The notes under the pieces: generated by a model
Told to the model about the DNA's origin: nothing
The model's input: only the letters and a program-made list of their open reading frames with translations
The model's database searches: none
Assembly (NCBI GenBank): GCA_963794605.1
Contig: CAWCEN010000002.1
Coordinates: 1,302,001-1,366,000 of the forward strand
DNA: 64,000 bases
Origin: VAXT01 sp963794605
Lineage (GTDB): Bacteria > Actinomycetota > Thermoleophilia > Gaiellales > Gaiellaceae
Direction of reading: 5' to 3'
Translations under genes and position numbers: made by a program
Shown here: in pieces, positions 25,407 to 32,996 of the stretch
How the letters are laid out: each line of letters starts with the position of its first letter
Position numbering within the stretch: position 1 is the stretch's first letter

Positions 25407-26305
25407 CGGCGGAGCTTCGTCACCCAGTAGGGGACGTCGGGCCCGGGCGGCGTCGAGAACCGAGCGTTGACTGCGTAGAGCCGCGAGCCATGCTCGTCGA
25501 TTGTGGTCGGGTCGTCGAGGCCCGTGCTCGTGATCGTGCGGAGAACGGTGCCCGACCGGAGATTCGGCGTGAGCCTGAGCACGAGGACGCCGTCCTGCGG
25601 GCTGCGGACGACTGCGTACAGCGTCCGGCCGTGCAGCAGGATCCCGTCCCCGGGCACGGTCGCTCCGCCGAGCGAGATCTCACGTGCCACGCCGCGGCGG
25701 TTGACCTTGAACAGCTTCGCGGTGTTGGTCTGGACGATGATCAGCTTCTTGCCGTTCGGCGTCGCGTCGATGCCGTTCACGTTGAAGCCGGCCTGGTAGA
25801 CGATGTCGCCGGTAAGCGGAATCGACTGTGCCGCGCCGAGCTGGCCGTGACTGCCGATCGGCACCTTGTAGAGAAACGGGCGCATCGAATCGGTGAACCA
25901 CGCGGCCCGCTTCGTCACCACGACGTCGTTCACGAAGGTCGTCGTCTCGTCGGTGAAGTTGAACTGCGCGATGTCGGCGCCGGTCCGTGCGTCGTAGACA
26001 TAGCCGTCACCCGTCGGCCCGCCGGCGACGAAGAGCCGATTCCGATGGTCGACGTCGACGCCGATCGCCCGTCGGCCCCGGTCCGGAACGAGCTCTGAGC
26101 CCTGGCCGTTGCGAAGGTTGCCCTTCCAGACACGGCCCGTCGGGATCGACCCGACGTAGAACGAGTTGCTCTTCCCGATTGCGATGCCCTCGGGCTGCCA
26201 GCCGTTCGGCACGTCGATGCGATCGGGGCGCTTTGCGCCCGTGGCGACAAGCGGCAAGGCCAAGACGAGAGCCGCGAGCGCCACGAGCAAGTGAGTGCGT
26301 TTCAT
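25403..26305 (-). CDS. Secreted SMP-30/NHL-like beta-propeller protein
   Basis: A 300-aa exported protein with signal peptide (HLLVALAALVLALPLVATGA). Repeated propeller blades follow (NGWQPEGIAIGKSNSFYVGSIP, TGDGYVYDARTGADIAQFNF, VYQAGFNVNGIDATPNGKKLIIVQ). Such proteins bind metals or sugars, or act as lactonases; here the function is unknown. ATG 26305 was chosen because the signal peptide starts there; the longer ORF upstream is not meaningful. Its stop overlaps the nadD stop in a convergent arrangement. Confidence 0.8.
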   Translation of the reverse strand: MKRTHLLVALAALVLALPLVATGAKRPDRIDVPNGWQPEGIAIGKSNSFYVGSIPTGRVWKGNLRNGQGSELVPDRGRRAIGVDVDHRNRLFVAGGPTGDGYVYDARTGADIAQFNFTDETTTFVNDVVVTKRAAWFTDSMRPFLYKVPIGSHGQLGAAQSIPLTGDIVYQAGFNVNGIDATPNGKKLIIVQTNTAKLFKVNRRGVAREISLGGATVPGDGILLHGRTLYAVVRSPQDGVLVLRLTPNLRSGTVLRTITSTGLDDPTTIDEHGSRLYAVNARFSTPPGPDVPYWVTKLRR

Positions 26306-26373
26306 CACATGCTCCTTTCCTGGGCGGAACCTTTCCTCTACCCCAATACGGAGAAGTGACGCTTTCGGTTGAC

Positions 26374-26832
26374 TCAGGTCGGATCGACCGGGACTCGCTC
26401 GTCGTGCTGGTTCAGCGAGTAGTGCTCCGAGGCAACGGCTTTGTAAAGGCGGTGCTTGGCGGATCCCTCGACGTCGGCCCGTGACCACGGTGGGAGCCCG
26501 TCGGCTTCCGACTTCCGCCCGAAGACCTCGATTCCGTGTTCCAGCTCGTCGTCGGCGAGTTGCTCGCCCGAGGCCGACATGTAGACGGCCTCGGCGTCGA
26601 ATTCCGGAACCCGCGAGTCGAAGATGACGATCGCCACGTCGGGCCGCACGGCCAGGTTCCGCGAGTGCCGAGCGTCCGGGGACGAGACCCAGAAGAACTC
26701 CCGGTAGCCCGAGTGCGCGAACCACACGGGCGAGACCCACGGGCGGCCGTCCTCGTCCGCCGTGCCGACCGTCATGTACCGGTTCGAGTCGATGACCGAG
26801 CGCGCAGCGGCGCTCGGGTCGCCGGCGCTCAA
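26374..26832 (-). CDS. Pyridoxamine 5'-phosphate oxidase-like flavin-binding protein
   Basis: A 152-aa split-barrel protein. RYMTVGTADEDGRPWVSPVWFAHSGYREFFWVSS is the usual FMN-binding strand set of this superfamily. The substrate could be a cofactor F420- or FMN-dependent reduction, which sequence alone does not settle. It overlaps the end of rsfS by 4 nt, so the two form one transcript. Confidence 0.82.
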   Translation of the reverse strand: MSAGDPSAAARSVIDSNRYMTVGTADEDGRPWVSPVWFAHSGYREFFWVSSPDARHSRNLAVRPDVAIVIFDSRVPEFDAEAVYMSASGEQLADDELEHGIEVFGRKSEADGLPPWSRADVEGSAKHRLYKAVASEHYSLNQHDERVPVDPT

Positions 26833-27185
26833 CTCGCCGTGGCGTGCTCGATGGACGGCACGTCGTCCCAGAGCTCCTCGAGCCCGTAGTAGTCACGGGT
26901 CTCCGGCGTGAAGACGTGGAGGACGACGTCGAGGTAGTCGGCGACGATCCAGTCGCCTTCGCGCTCCCCGTCGACCGCGTGCGGGAGGACCCGCTCGTCG
27001 CCGTGCTTGAGGCCGTGCCGGACCTCGTCGACGATCGCCCGCGTCTGCCGCGAGTTCTGGCCGGAGCAGACGACGAAATAGTCGGTGTACGCGCACACCG
27101 GCCGCATGTCGAGGATGACGATGTCCTGGGCCAGCTTCTCCTCGGCGAGGCCGGCGATTCGGCGTGCTTGTTGGAGTGAAGTCAG
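26829..27185 (-). CDS. rsfS: Ribosomal silencing factor RsfS, probable CTG start
   Basis: Blocks subunit joining by binding uL14 in starvation. Diagnostic residues are CAYTDYFVVCSGQNSRQTRAIVDEV and DWIVADYLDVVLHVFTPETRDYYGLEELWDD. The first ATG (27107) would cut off the first helix-strand. The same frame upstream reads TSLQQARRIAGLAEEKLAQDIVILD, the normal RsfS N-terminus, and the only plausible initiator before it is CTG at 27185. That gives 118 aa, the usual family length. A weak AAAGGA lies ~12 nt upstream. Confidence 0.88.
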   Translation of the reverse strand: MTSLQQARRIAGLAEEKLAQDIVILDMRPVCAYTDYFVVCSGQNSRQTRAIVDEVRHGLKHGDERVLPHAVDGEREGDWIVADYLDVVLHVFTPETRDYYGLEELWDDVPSIEHATAS

Positions 27186-27275
27186 AGGCTCGTTGGTCCT
27201 TTGTGGCTCCTCGCGAAATTGTAGCCCGCGCTGCAGTGGGCCAAAAGGACACGGCCCAGCCGATGCGACCGCTAC

Positions 27276-27293
27276 GTTGTCTGATATGACAAC
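27276..27293 (+). promoter_or_regulatory. Palindrome GTTGTC-N6-GACAAC at the endonuclease start
   Basis: GTTGTC (27276-27281)-TGATAT-GACAAC (27288-27293), preceded by CGCTAC. The ATG of the endonuclease (27286) lies inside the spacer. TACGTT (27273-27278) fits a TANNNT -10 box placed 7 nt before that ATG, so a leaderless transcript repressed by a dimer is plausible. The same palindrome with the same flank recurs at 32961-32985. Confidence 0.6.
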
Positions 27294-27792
27294 GGATCAG
27301 AAAGGAGCGATCGCCGAGGCCGCTATTGCGCTCGCGGCAATGAAGCTCGGCGTAGACGTGTATCGGCCGCTGGGCGAGGGCGGTCGTTACGACCTGATCC
27401 TCGATGTTGGATCTCGGCTCCTTCGAGTGCAATGCAAATGGGCCGCTTCGCTCAAGCAGGTGCTGGTAGTCCGCTGCTACACGTTTCGTCGCACCCGAAC
27501 CGGCTGGAAGAAGACGACCTACTCCGCCGAAGAGGTGGATGTGATCGCCGCCTATTCGATGGATCTCGACCGATGCTTCCTCATTCCGATTGAACTAGCG
27601 GCGACGAAGCCGACTATCCAGCTTCGGATCGCGCCGACGCTGAACAACCAGCAGCGGCGGATCAATTGGGCTGATGACTTCGACTTCGCGGCTACACTGC
27701 GGCGACAGCAAGGGGCCGTAGCTCAGCTGGGAGAGCGCCAGAGTGGCACTCTGGAGGTCAGGGGTTCGATCCCCCTCGGCTCCATCGATTGA
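27286..27792 (+). CDS. PD-(D/E)XK endonuclease-like protein, 3' end reads through tRNA-Ala
   Basis: A 168-aa protein resembling the group I intron-associated PD-(D/E)XK family (I-Ssp6803I-like). The catalytic pattern is GEGGRYDLILDVGSRLLRVQCKW (D...QCK equivalent to D-(E/Q)XK). It is preceded by KGAIAEAAIALAAMKLGVDVYRPL and followed by a WKKTTYSAEEVDVIAAYS block. The last ~27 residues (GAVAQLGERQSGTLEV onward) are the sense translation of the complete tRNA-Ala gene. Such carry-over usually marks insertion next to a tRNA. No intron or integrase is seen. Confidence 0.7.
   Translation: MTTDQKGAIAEAAIALAAMKLGVDVYRPLGEGGRYDLILDVGSRLLRVQCKWAASLKQVLVVRCYTFRRTRTGWKKTTYSAEEVDVIAAYSMDLDRCFLIPIELAATKPTIQLRIAPTLNNQQRRINWADDFDFAATLRRQQGAVAQLGERQSGTLEVRGSIPLGSID
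27712..27784 (+). tRNA. tRNA-Ala (anticodon GGC)
   Basis: 73 nt. The acceptor stem is GGGGCCG with CGGCTCC (one G-U pair) and discriminator A; CCA is not encoded. D arm GCTCAGCTGGGAGAGC, anticodon stem CCAGA/TCTGG around GTGGCAC (anticodon GGC), T arm AGGGGTTCGATCCCCCT. The gene is intact and lies entirely inside the 3' end of the endonuclease ORF on the same strand. Confidence 0.96.
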
Positions 27793-27913
27793 CCGCGTCC
27801 GCGCCGGGCCGCTGGGTCCCCGACGAGCTCGGTTCGTCTGCCTCGTCCCGACGACCTCTACGATCAGCATGACTGGAACCGGGCCGTCCTCTTGGGCCAC
27901 GACGTTCGAGCGA

Positions 27914-28684
27914 TCAGTCGCCGCGCGGAGCGAGGTCGTCCAGGAGCTGGTCGAGCTCTGCGGGTTGGTCGCGGTGTGCGTCCCAGCGGCGGAACAGATC
28001 GGCCGCCCCGCGGCCCATGCCTCCCGGAAGCCCGAGCGCCTCGGCCGTGTCCGCGACCTCTTCCATCTCCGGAGCCCAGCGCCAGGCCTTCCGCGCCGAG
28101 CGGACGAAGCGCTGGCTGTCGACGCCTTCCGCGGCGAGCGCGTCCTCGACGCCGTATGCGCGTGCGATCGCGTACGCCTGCGCCGTGAGCGCGCTCCCGA
28201 TCTTGTTCCAGCCGCCAAAAGCCATTTTCAGCGCCGAGGCCGCCCCGATGCCGCCCTCGAGCGGAATCGGCTTCACCTCGCCCTCGGGGAAGAGCGCGGC
28301 CACCGAGGCGACGTCCTGCGCCTCGCCCGACAGGTAGAGGTTCACGTCCCCGGCCGAGATGACCGCGCCGTCGACGCAGCGCAAGTAGCCGGCGATCCGT
28401 TTGACGCGCTCCGGCGCGACTGCATTCGCTTCGACGTAGATCCCCTCGAAGCCCTCGGCAGCGACCTCGCCGGCCACGTCCTCGGCGATCACCGGCGGGC
28501 AGAGGCTGATCACGAGCTCGCTCTCCGCGACGAGCTCCCGGATGGTCCCCACGTCGCGAAACGCCTCGGCGCGCCGCCGCGTCGCCTCGCTCCGGCCCTC
28601 ACTCGCCCAGAGCACCTCCCCGGCGACAGCCGAACCCACGAGCGCGCCCATCTCGCCAGGAAAGAGAAGTCCCACGCGAGCCAT
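27914..28684 (-). CDS. NAD(P)-dependent beta-hydroxyacid dehydrogenase-like protein
   Basis: A 256-aa 6-phosphogluconate/3-hydroxyisobutyrate dehydrogenase-like protein. The Rossmann motif reads VGLLFPGEMGALVGSAV (GxxGxxxG variant). ISLCPP and the GGIGAASALKMAFGGWNK helix, with the catalytic Lys, are visible; the C-terminal part fits DUF1932. Substrate is unknown. It stands alone, convergent with tRNA-Ala and divergent from the secreted repeat gene. Confidence 0.8.
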   Translation of the reverse strand: MARVGLLFPGEMGALVGSAVAGEVLWASEGRSEATRRRAEAFRDVGTIRELVAESELVISLCPPVIAEDVAGEVAAEGFEGIYVEANAVAPERVKRIAGYLRCVDGAVISAGDVNLYLSGEAQDVASVAALFPEGEVKPIPLEGGIGAASALKMAFGGWNKIGSALTAQAYAIARAYGVEDALAAEGVDSQRFVRSARKAWRWAPEMEEVADTAEALGLPGGMGRGAADLFRRWDAHRDQPAELDQLLDDLAPRGD

Positions 28685-28816
28685 GGGGCCATCTTCGCGG
28701 ACCTGAGCGCTCCTTCGTCTCGCCCAAAGTCAGCAACCCCCCAACCGAGGGATAGGAAAGGGGCGCCCGAGACGCGATGAGGAAATCGGGTCGCCAAGCC
28801 GACTCACTCCAACCCG

Positions 28817-31696
28817 ATGCGCGCCGATCGCCGCCACTTCCGTCTCGTTCTCATCGCCCTGGCTGCGGGAGCTCTCATGCTCGCCGCGCCGGCGCAGGGC
28901 GCGCTGACCGCTCCGGTTCCTCTCGACCCGGGCAACGGTGCGTCGTTCGAGGCGATCCCAGCGTTTGCCTGGAGCCCGGTCCCCGGCGCTGACCAGTACC
29001 AGTTCCAGGTCGCCGCCGACCAGAACTTCAACTCGCCGGTCCTCGGCCAGGGCGAAGGCAACTTCGTCACGAAGAACACACGCGCGACGCTGAAGAAGAC
29101 ACTGCCCAACGGCCGCTACTGGTGGCGAGTCCGCGCGACGACGAAGAAGGGCGAGGCCTCCCCGTGGTCGACGCCGCGCTCGTTCATCAAGTCGTGGACC
29201 GCGGTCCCGAGCTCGCAGACGCCCGCGCCGGGCTACCCGTTCACATTCCCCCTTGCCCCGATCGGGCTCGGATGGGCCCCCGTTCCGTACGCCGCCAGCT
29301 ACATGTTCTCGCTCGCGAGTGATCCAGCGCTCGCGAACGTCGTCATCAACAACGGCCAGCCGCTTCAGACCTGGGCGACGAACTACTCTCCCGACTTCAC
29401 TCTGCTGCCCTCAGGCACGTACTACTGGAACGTCGTCCCGCTCGATTCCGAGGGCAACCGCGGAACCCCGTCTCCGGCCTCGTCATTCTCATGGTCCTGG
29501 CCGTCGACCACGACATTGCACGTCACCGACCTCATGTCCGCAGACGAGATGTTCGACCCGCAGTTCTCCTGGGACCCGGTTCCGGGCGCGACGAAGTACG
29601 AGGTCGAGGTCAACTCCTCTGTTGACTTCGCCCCCGGTTCGAAGGTCTGCTGCACGCAGCTGACGACGTCAACGTCGCTCGCGCCGACTGTTGTGTTTCG
29701 CGACAACACGTACTACTGGCGCGTGCGCGCGCTCGACGCGGCCGGAAACGCCGGAGTCTGGAATCGCGGGCCCGACTTCATCAAGACCTTCGACAAGGTT
29801 CCGCCCGTTACCGCGCCGAGCATCAAGAACCTGCACATGCGCGACAATCTGAACGACCCCGGCACAGACGTCGACCCCGTCACGGCGGGCTACCAGACGA
29901 AGGTTCCAATTCTGAAGTGGGACTCCGTCCCAGGCGCCTCGTCCTACCTCGTTGACGTGGCCCCCTACACCGCGAGCAGCTGCGTGTGGGGAAGCCCGAG
30001 CGGTTGGCGGGTGACGACATCGATCCCGTCGTGGTCGCCGCTCGGCACCGGCTGGAACAACATCAAGCCGTACCCGGACGCGCTGTCCGTCGCGTACGAC
30101 GGCACGACCCTCCAGCTCAACGGGCAGTACTGCGTTCGCGTGCGCGCCAGGGGCGAGCGCGACGTCGGACAGCAGGACGTCTACGGAGACTTCACCTACC
30201 TCGCCGACGCCACCGGCGCCGCGTTCCAGTGGACGGGTTACCCGACCGGCGGCGCCTGTGCGCCCTCCTGTAACCCGGGTTACCCCGGCGCGGACGACTA
30301 CGTTCTTCCCGCCCGAGGCACGCTGACGCGACTGACGCCGCTGATCACGTGGAAGCCGCTGGCCGGCCGCCAGAGCTACTTCGTGCTCGTCTCCAAGGAC
30401 GCCAACTTCAGCAACATCGTCGACTACGCGTTCACGCAGATCCCTGCGTACTCCCCGCGAAGCTCGCTGAGGCCGACGACGTACTCGGACGAGACGACCC
30501 TCTACTACTGGGCCGTGCTGCCCGCGACTGGGCTCAACGGCAGCGGCGCTGTGGGCGATCCGCTCTCGGCCGCGGCCTCGACGTTCCAGAAGCAGTCGCT
30601 CCCGCCCGCGCAGATGTCCCCCGCGGACGGCGCCCAGCTAGCCGACCAGCCTGTCTTCCGTTGGTCGCCTGTCGACGGCGCCCGCCGCTACCGCTTCCAG
30701 ATTGCGCAGGAGCCGACGTTCGCTGCGCCGATCGAAGACGTTACGACCGCCTCGACCTCGTACACGCCGTTCACAGTCCATGCCGCCGACACGACGCTCT
30801 ACTGGCGGGTTCGGGCCGACGACGAGAACCTGATCGGGCTCACCTGGTCGAGCGTCCGGACGTTCCAGCGCAGGCTGCCCACGCCGGCGATTCCTCCCGG
30901 CAATCCGACGATCGGTGACTTCACGCCGCTCTTCTCCTGGTCGAACGTCACGGGTGCTTCCGGGTACACGCTCGCGATGGACGGGCCGAACGGCCAGCAT
31001 CAAGAGTGGCCGGGCAATCGCCTCACCACGGCCTCGTTCGTCTACCTCTTCGGGCCGGGGATCTGGCGCTGGCGGGTGCGCGCCGAGTTCCCGAAGCTGC
31101 CGTCGGGCGTCGTTACGGGCCCGTGGTCGCCGTACGTGCCGTTCACGCGGACGCTGGCCGAGCCGAGCGGCTCGAGGACGAGCGTCTCCGGGAACCACGT
31201 CCTGTTGTCCTGGAACTGGAAGCTCGGAGCCAAGGACTACCGCGTCCAGATCTCCCAGACGCCCGACTTCTCGACGACGCTCGAAGACGTGACGACCGAC
31301 AACACGAGTTACGCGCCGCTGCTGACCCATCCGTTCTACGCGAACGGCGGGACGTTCTACTGGCGCGTCGCAGCTCGGGACAAAGCCTTCAACGTCGGCG
31401 ACTTCACGCAGGTGCAGCGGATCGACATCGCGCAGCGGCTCAGGGTCGCCGTCAACCGCTCGGCGATCCGCAAGCGATGGACGAAGGTCACGGTCACGGT
31501 CTCGGACCCGATGAACCACCCGGTCGCCGGTGCGACCGTGAAGGTCTCGGGTGCCGGCGTTCGTGCAAAGAAGGGCCGCACGAAGCGAACGGGCAAGGTC
31601 ACCTTCCGCATCAAGCCGCGGAAGAAAGGTCGCCTGACCTACACCGCAACCAAGCCGGGATACACTGCCGGCGGCCTCTCCCAGCGCGTCTCGTAG
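28817..31696 (+). CDS. Large secreted protein with fibronectin-III-like repeats
   Basis: A 959-aa exported protein with a signal peptide (LVLIALAAGALMLAAPAQGA). It has eight or so imperfect ~100-aa beta-sandwich repeats built on P-x-F-x-W-x-PVPGA-x-x-Y and T-Y-Y-W-R-V-R-A motifs (for example FAWSPVPGADQYQFQVA, FSWDPVPGATKYEVEV, TLYWRVRADD). A last ~80-aa domain (VTVTVSDPMNHPVAGATVKVSGAGV) resembles carboxypeptidase-regulatory/Big-type domains. Probable adhesin or surface scaffold. No sortase motif is visible and the C-terminus is not hydrophobic. Confidence 0.85.
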   Translation: MRADRRHFRLVLIALAAGALMLAAPAQGALTAPVPLDPGNGASFEAIPAFAWSPVPGADQYQFQVAADQNFNSPVLGQGEGNFVTKNTRATLKKTLPNGRYWWRVRATTKKGEASPWSTPRSFIKSWTAVPSSQTPAPGYPFTFPLAPIGLGWAPVPYAASYMFSLASDPALANVVINNGQPLQTWATNYSPDFTLLPSGTYYWNVVPLDSEGNRGTPSPASSFSWSWPSTTTLHVTDLMSADEMFDPQFSWDPVPGATKYEVEVNSSVDFAPGSKVCCTQLTTSTSLAPTVVFRDNTYYWRVRALDAAGNAGVWNRGPDFIKTFDKVPPVTAPSIKNLHMRDNLNDPGTDVDPVTAGYQTKVPILKWDSVPGASSYLVDVAPYTASSCVWGSPSGWRVTTSIPSWSPLGTGWNNIKPYPDALSVAYDGTTLQLNGQYCVRVRARGERDVGQQDVYGDFTYLADATGAAFQWTGYPTGGACAPSCNPGYPGADDYVLPARGTLTRLTPLITWKPLAGRQSYFVLVSKDANFSNIVDYAFTQIPAYSPRSSLRPTTYSDETTLYYWAVLPATGLNGSGAVGDPLSAAASTFQKQSLPPAQMSPADGAQLADQPVFRWSPVDGARRYRFQIAQEPTFAAPIEDVTTASTSYTPFTVHAADTTLYWRVRADDENLIGLTWSSVRTFQRRLPTPAIPPGNPTIGDFTPLFSWSNVTGASGYTLAMDGPNGQHQEWPGNRLTTASFVYLFGPGIWRWRVRAEFPKLPSGVVTGPWSPYVPFTRTLAEPSGSRTSVSGNHVLLSWNWKLGAKDYRVQISQTPDFSTTLEDVTTDNTSYAPLLTHPFYANGGTFYWRVAARDKAFNVGDFTQVQRIDIAQRLRVAVNRSAIRKRWTKVTVTVSDPMNHPVAGATVKVSGAGVRAKKGRTKRTGKVTFRIKPRKKGRLTYTATKPGYTAGGLSQRVS

Positions 31697-31715
31697 CCGC
31701 CCGTACAATCGAGGG

Positions 31716-32000
31716 ATGGAGCGGGCCGTGCACGACCGCGGCGTCTGGCCGACGGACACGCCGATCGACCGCAGCGAGCACGAGCTCGCCGACTGGGAGT
31801 TGCTGACGGACGCGCTCGTGAGCGCGCTCGGGCACGAGGGCCTGATGAACGTCGACGAGCTGCGGCGCGGGATCGAGAGCATGCCGCCGGACGACTACGA
31901 GCAGGCGTCCTACTACGAGCGCTGGCTGTTCTCGGCGGAGACGATCCTCGTCGAGAAGGGCGTGCTGGCGCCCGGAGAGCTCGACGCGAGGCTCGCGTGA
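31716..32000 (+). CDS. Nitrile hydratase beta N-terminal-half protein (thiocyanate hydrolase beta-like)
   Basis: A 94-aa protein matching only the N-terminal half of nitrile hydratase beta. MNVDELRRGIESMPPDDYEQASYYERWLFSAETILVEKGVL is the recognisable segment. In classical nitrile hydratase this is fused to the C-terminal half encoded next door. Splitting it gives the three-subunit organisation known for thiocyanate hydrolase and toyocamycin nitrile hydratase. It overlaps the next gene by 4 nt. Confidence 0.85.
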   Translation: MERAVHDRGVWPTDTPIDRSEHELADWELLTDALVSALGHEGLMNVDELRRGIESMPPDDYEQASYYERWLFSAETILVEKGVLAPGELDARLA

Positions 32001-32275
32001 CGTTCCAGGTGGGTGACCGGGTGCGCATCGCGGCGCGGGCGCACGAGGGGCACCATCGGACTCCCGGCTACGTCAAGGGCAAGCACGGGCGCATCGAGCG
32101 CGTGTTCGGCAGCTTCACGAACCCGGAGACGCGCGCGTACGGGACGGACGGGCTGCCGGAGCAGTCGCTCTATCACGTCTGTTTCACACAGGACGAGCTC
32201 TGGCCGGGGTCTCGCCGACATAGCCACGACACGACGTGCGTCGACATCTTCGAGCACTGGCTGGAAGCTGAATGA
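31997..32275 (+). CDS. Nitrile hydratase beta C-terminal-half protein (thiocyanate hydrolase alpha-like)
   Basis: A 92-aa SH3-like barrel matching the C-terminal half of nitrile hydratase beta. FQVGDRVRIAARAHEGHHRTPGYVKGKHGRIERVFGSF and YHVCFTQDELWPG are typical. It starts with GTG (a 4-nt overlap with the upstream gene) and ends overlapping the alpha-subunit ATG by 4 nt. All three genes are therefore translationally coupled and presumably form one complex. Confidence 0.87.
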   Translation: MTFQVGDRVRIAARAHEGHHRTPGYVKGKHGRIERVFGSFTNPETRAYGTDGLPEQSLYHVCFTQDELWPGSRRHSHDTTCVDIFEHWLEAE

Positions 32276-32907
32276 GCGACCACGAGCACGATCACGACCA
32301 CTCGCATGATCCGATTACTACCGGCGGCGAGCCGCGGGCCGCCGCGCGTGCGCGGGCGCTCGAGGAGCTTCTGGTCGAGAAGGGCGTCGTGCAGCGGGAG
32401 GACGTGCGTCGGAACGTCGACCGCCTCGTCTCGCGCACGCCGGCCGACGGCGCACGTCTGGTCGCGCGTGCGTGGGTCGATCCGGAGTTCAAGCAGCGCC
32501 TGCTCGCCGACGCGCGTGCTGCGGCGCGCGAGCTCGATCTCGATTCGGGCCCGTCGCCGGTGGTCGTCGCCGTCGAGAACACGGACGTGATGCACCACAT
32601 GGTCGTCTGCACGCTGTGCTCCTGCTACCCGCGTACGCTTCTGGGGCCCCCGCCGGACTGGTACAAGAGCCTCCCATACCGCTCGCGGGCGGTCTCCGAT
32701 CCCCACGGGGTGCTCGCCGAGTTCGGGGTCGAGCTGGCCGACGGGGTCGAGCTGCGTGTGCTCGACTCGACGGCTGACGTGCGGTATCTCGTCGTGCCGC
32801 GCCGCCCGGCCGGGAGCGAAGGGCTGAGCGAAGACGAGCTGGCCGAGATCGTGACTCGCGACTCGATGATCGGCGTCGCCCAGCCCACGGCGGCGGCGCC
32901 CGCCTGA
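32272..32907 (+). CDS. Nitrile hydratase alpha / thiocyanate hydrolase gamma-type metallo-subunit
   Basis: A 211-aa catalytic subunit. The claw-setting motif is V-C113-T-L-C116-S-C118, followed by YPRTLLGPPPDWYKSLPYR. A Thr in the CTLCSC motif is typical of cobalt-type enzymes (Fe-type has Ser). Cys116 and Cys118 would be the residues oxidised to sulfinate and sulfenate. An N-terminal His/Asp-rich stretch (DHEHDHDHSHD) is unusual and may bind metal. No separate activator gene follows. Substrate may be a nitrile, thiocyanate or an aromatic nitrile; it cannot be settled from this sequence. Confidence 0.88.
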   Translation: MSDHEHDHDHSHDPITTGGEPRAAARARALEELLVEKGVVQREDVRRNVDRLVSRTPADGARLVARAWVDPEFKQRLLADARAAARELDLDSGPSPVVVAVENTDVMHHMVVCTLCSCYPRTLLGPPPDWYKSLPYRSRAVSDPHGVLAEFGVELADGVELRVLDSTADVRYLVVPRRPAGSEGLSEDELAEIVTRDSMIGVAQPTAAAPA

Positions 32908-32966
32908 GCTCGGCGCGCGGCTTTCGACACATAGCTGTGACGGACACGTGATTCTTCGCTCGCTAC

Positions 32967-32984
32967 GTTGTCATGTAAGACAAC
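32967..32984 (+). promoter_or_regulatory. Second GTTGTC-N6-GACAAC palindrome
   Basis: GTTGTC (32967-32972)-ATGTAA-GACAAC (32979-32984), with the same CGCTAC 5' flank and G 3' as the site at 27276. It lies 12 nt before the start codon of the secreted protein at 32997, which has its own GAGGAGG site. TACGTT at 32964-32969 again fits a -10 box. Same sequence, same distance logic: a shared regulator is likely. Confidence 0.6.
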
Positions 32985-32996
32985 GAGGAGGCGGGA

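Noticed and set aside
25403..26896. 497-aa protein starting far upstream of the propeller gene
   Set aside because: Upstream part is antisense-like and overlaps the PPOX gene; the signal peptide begins at 26305.
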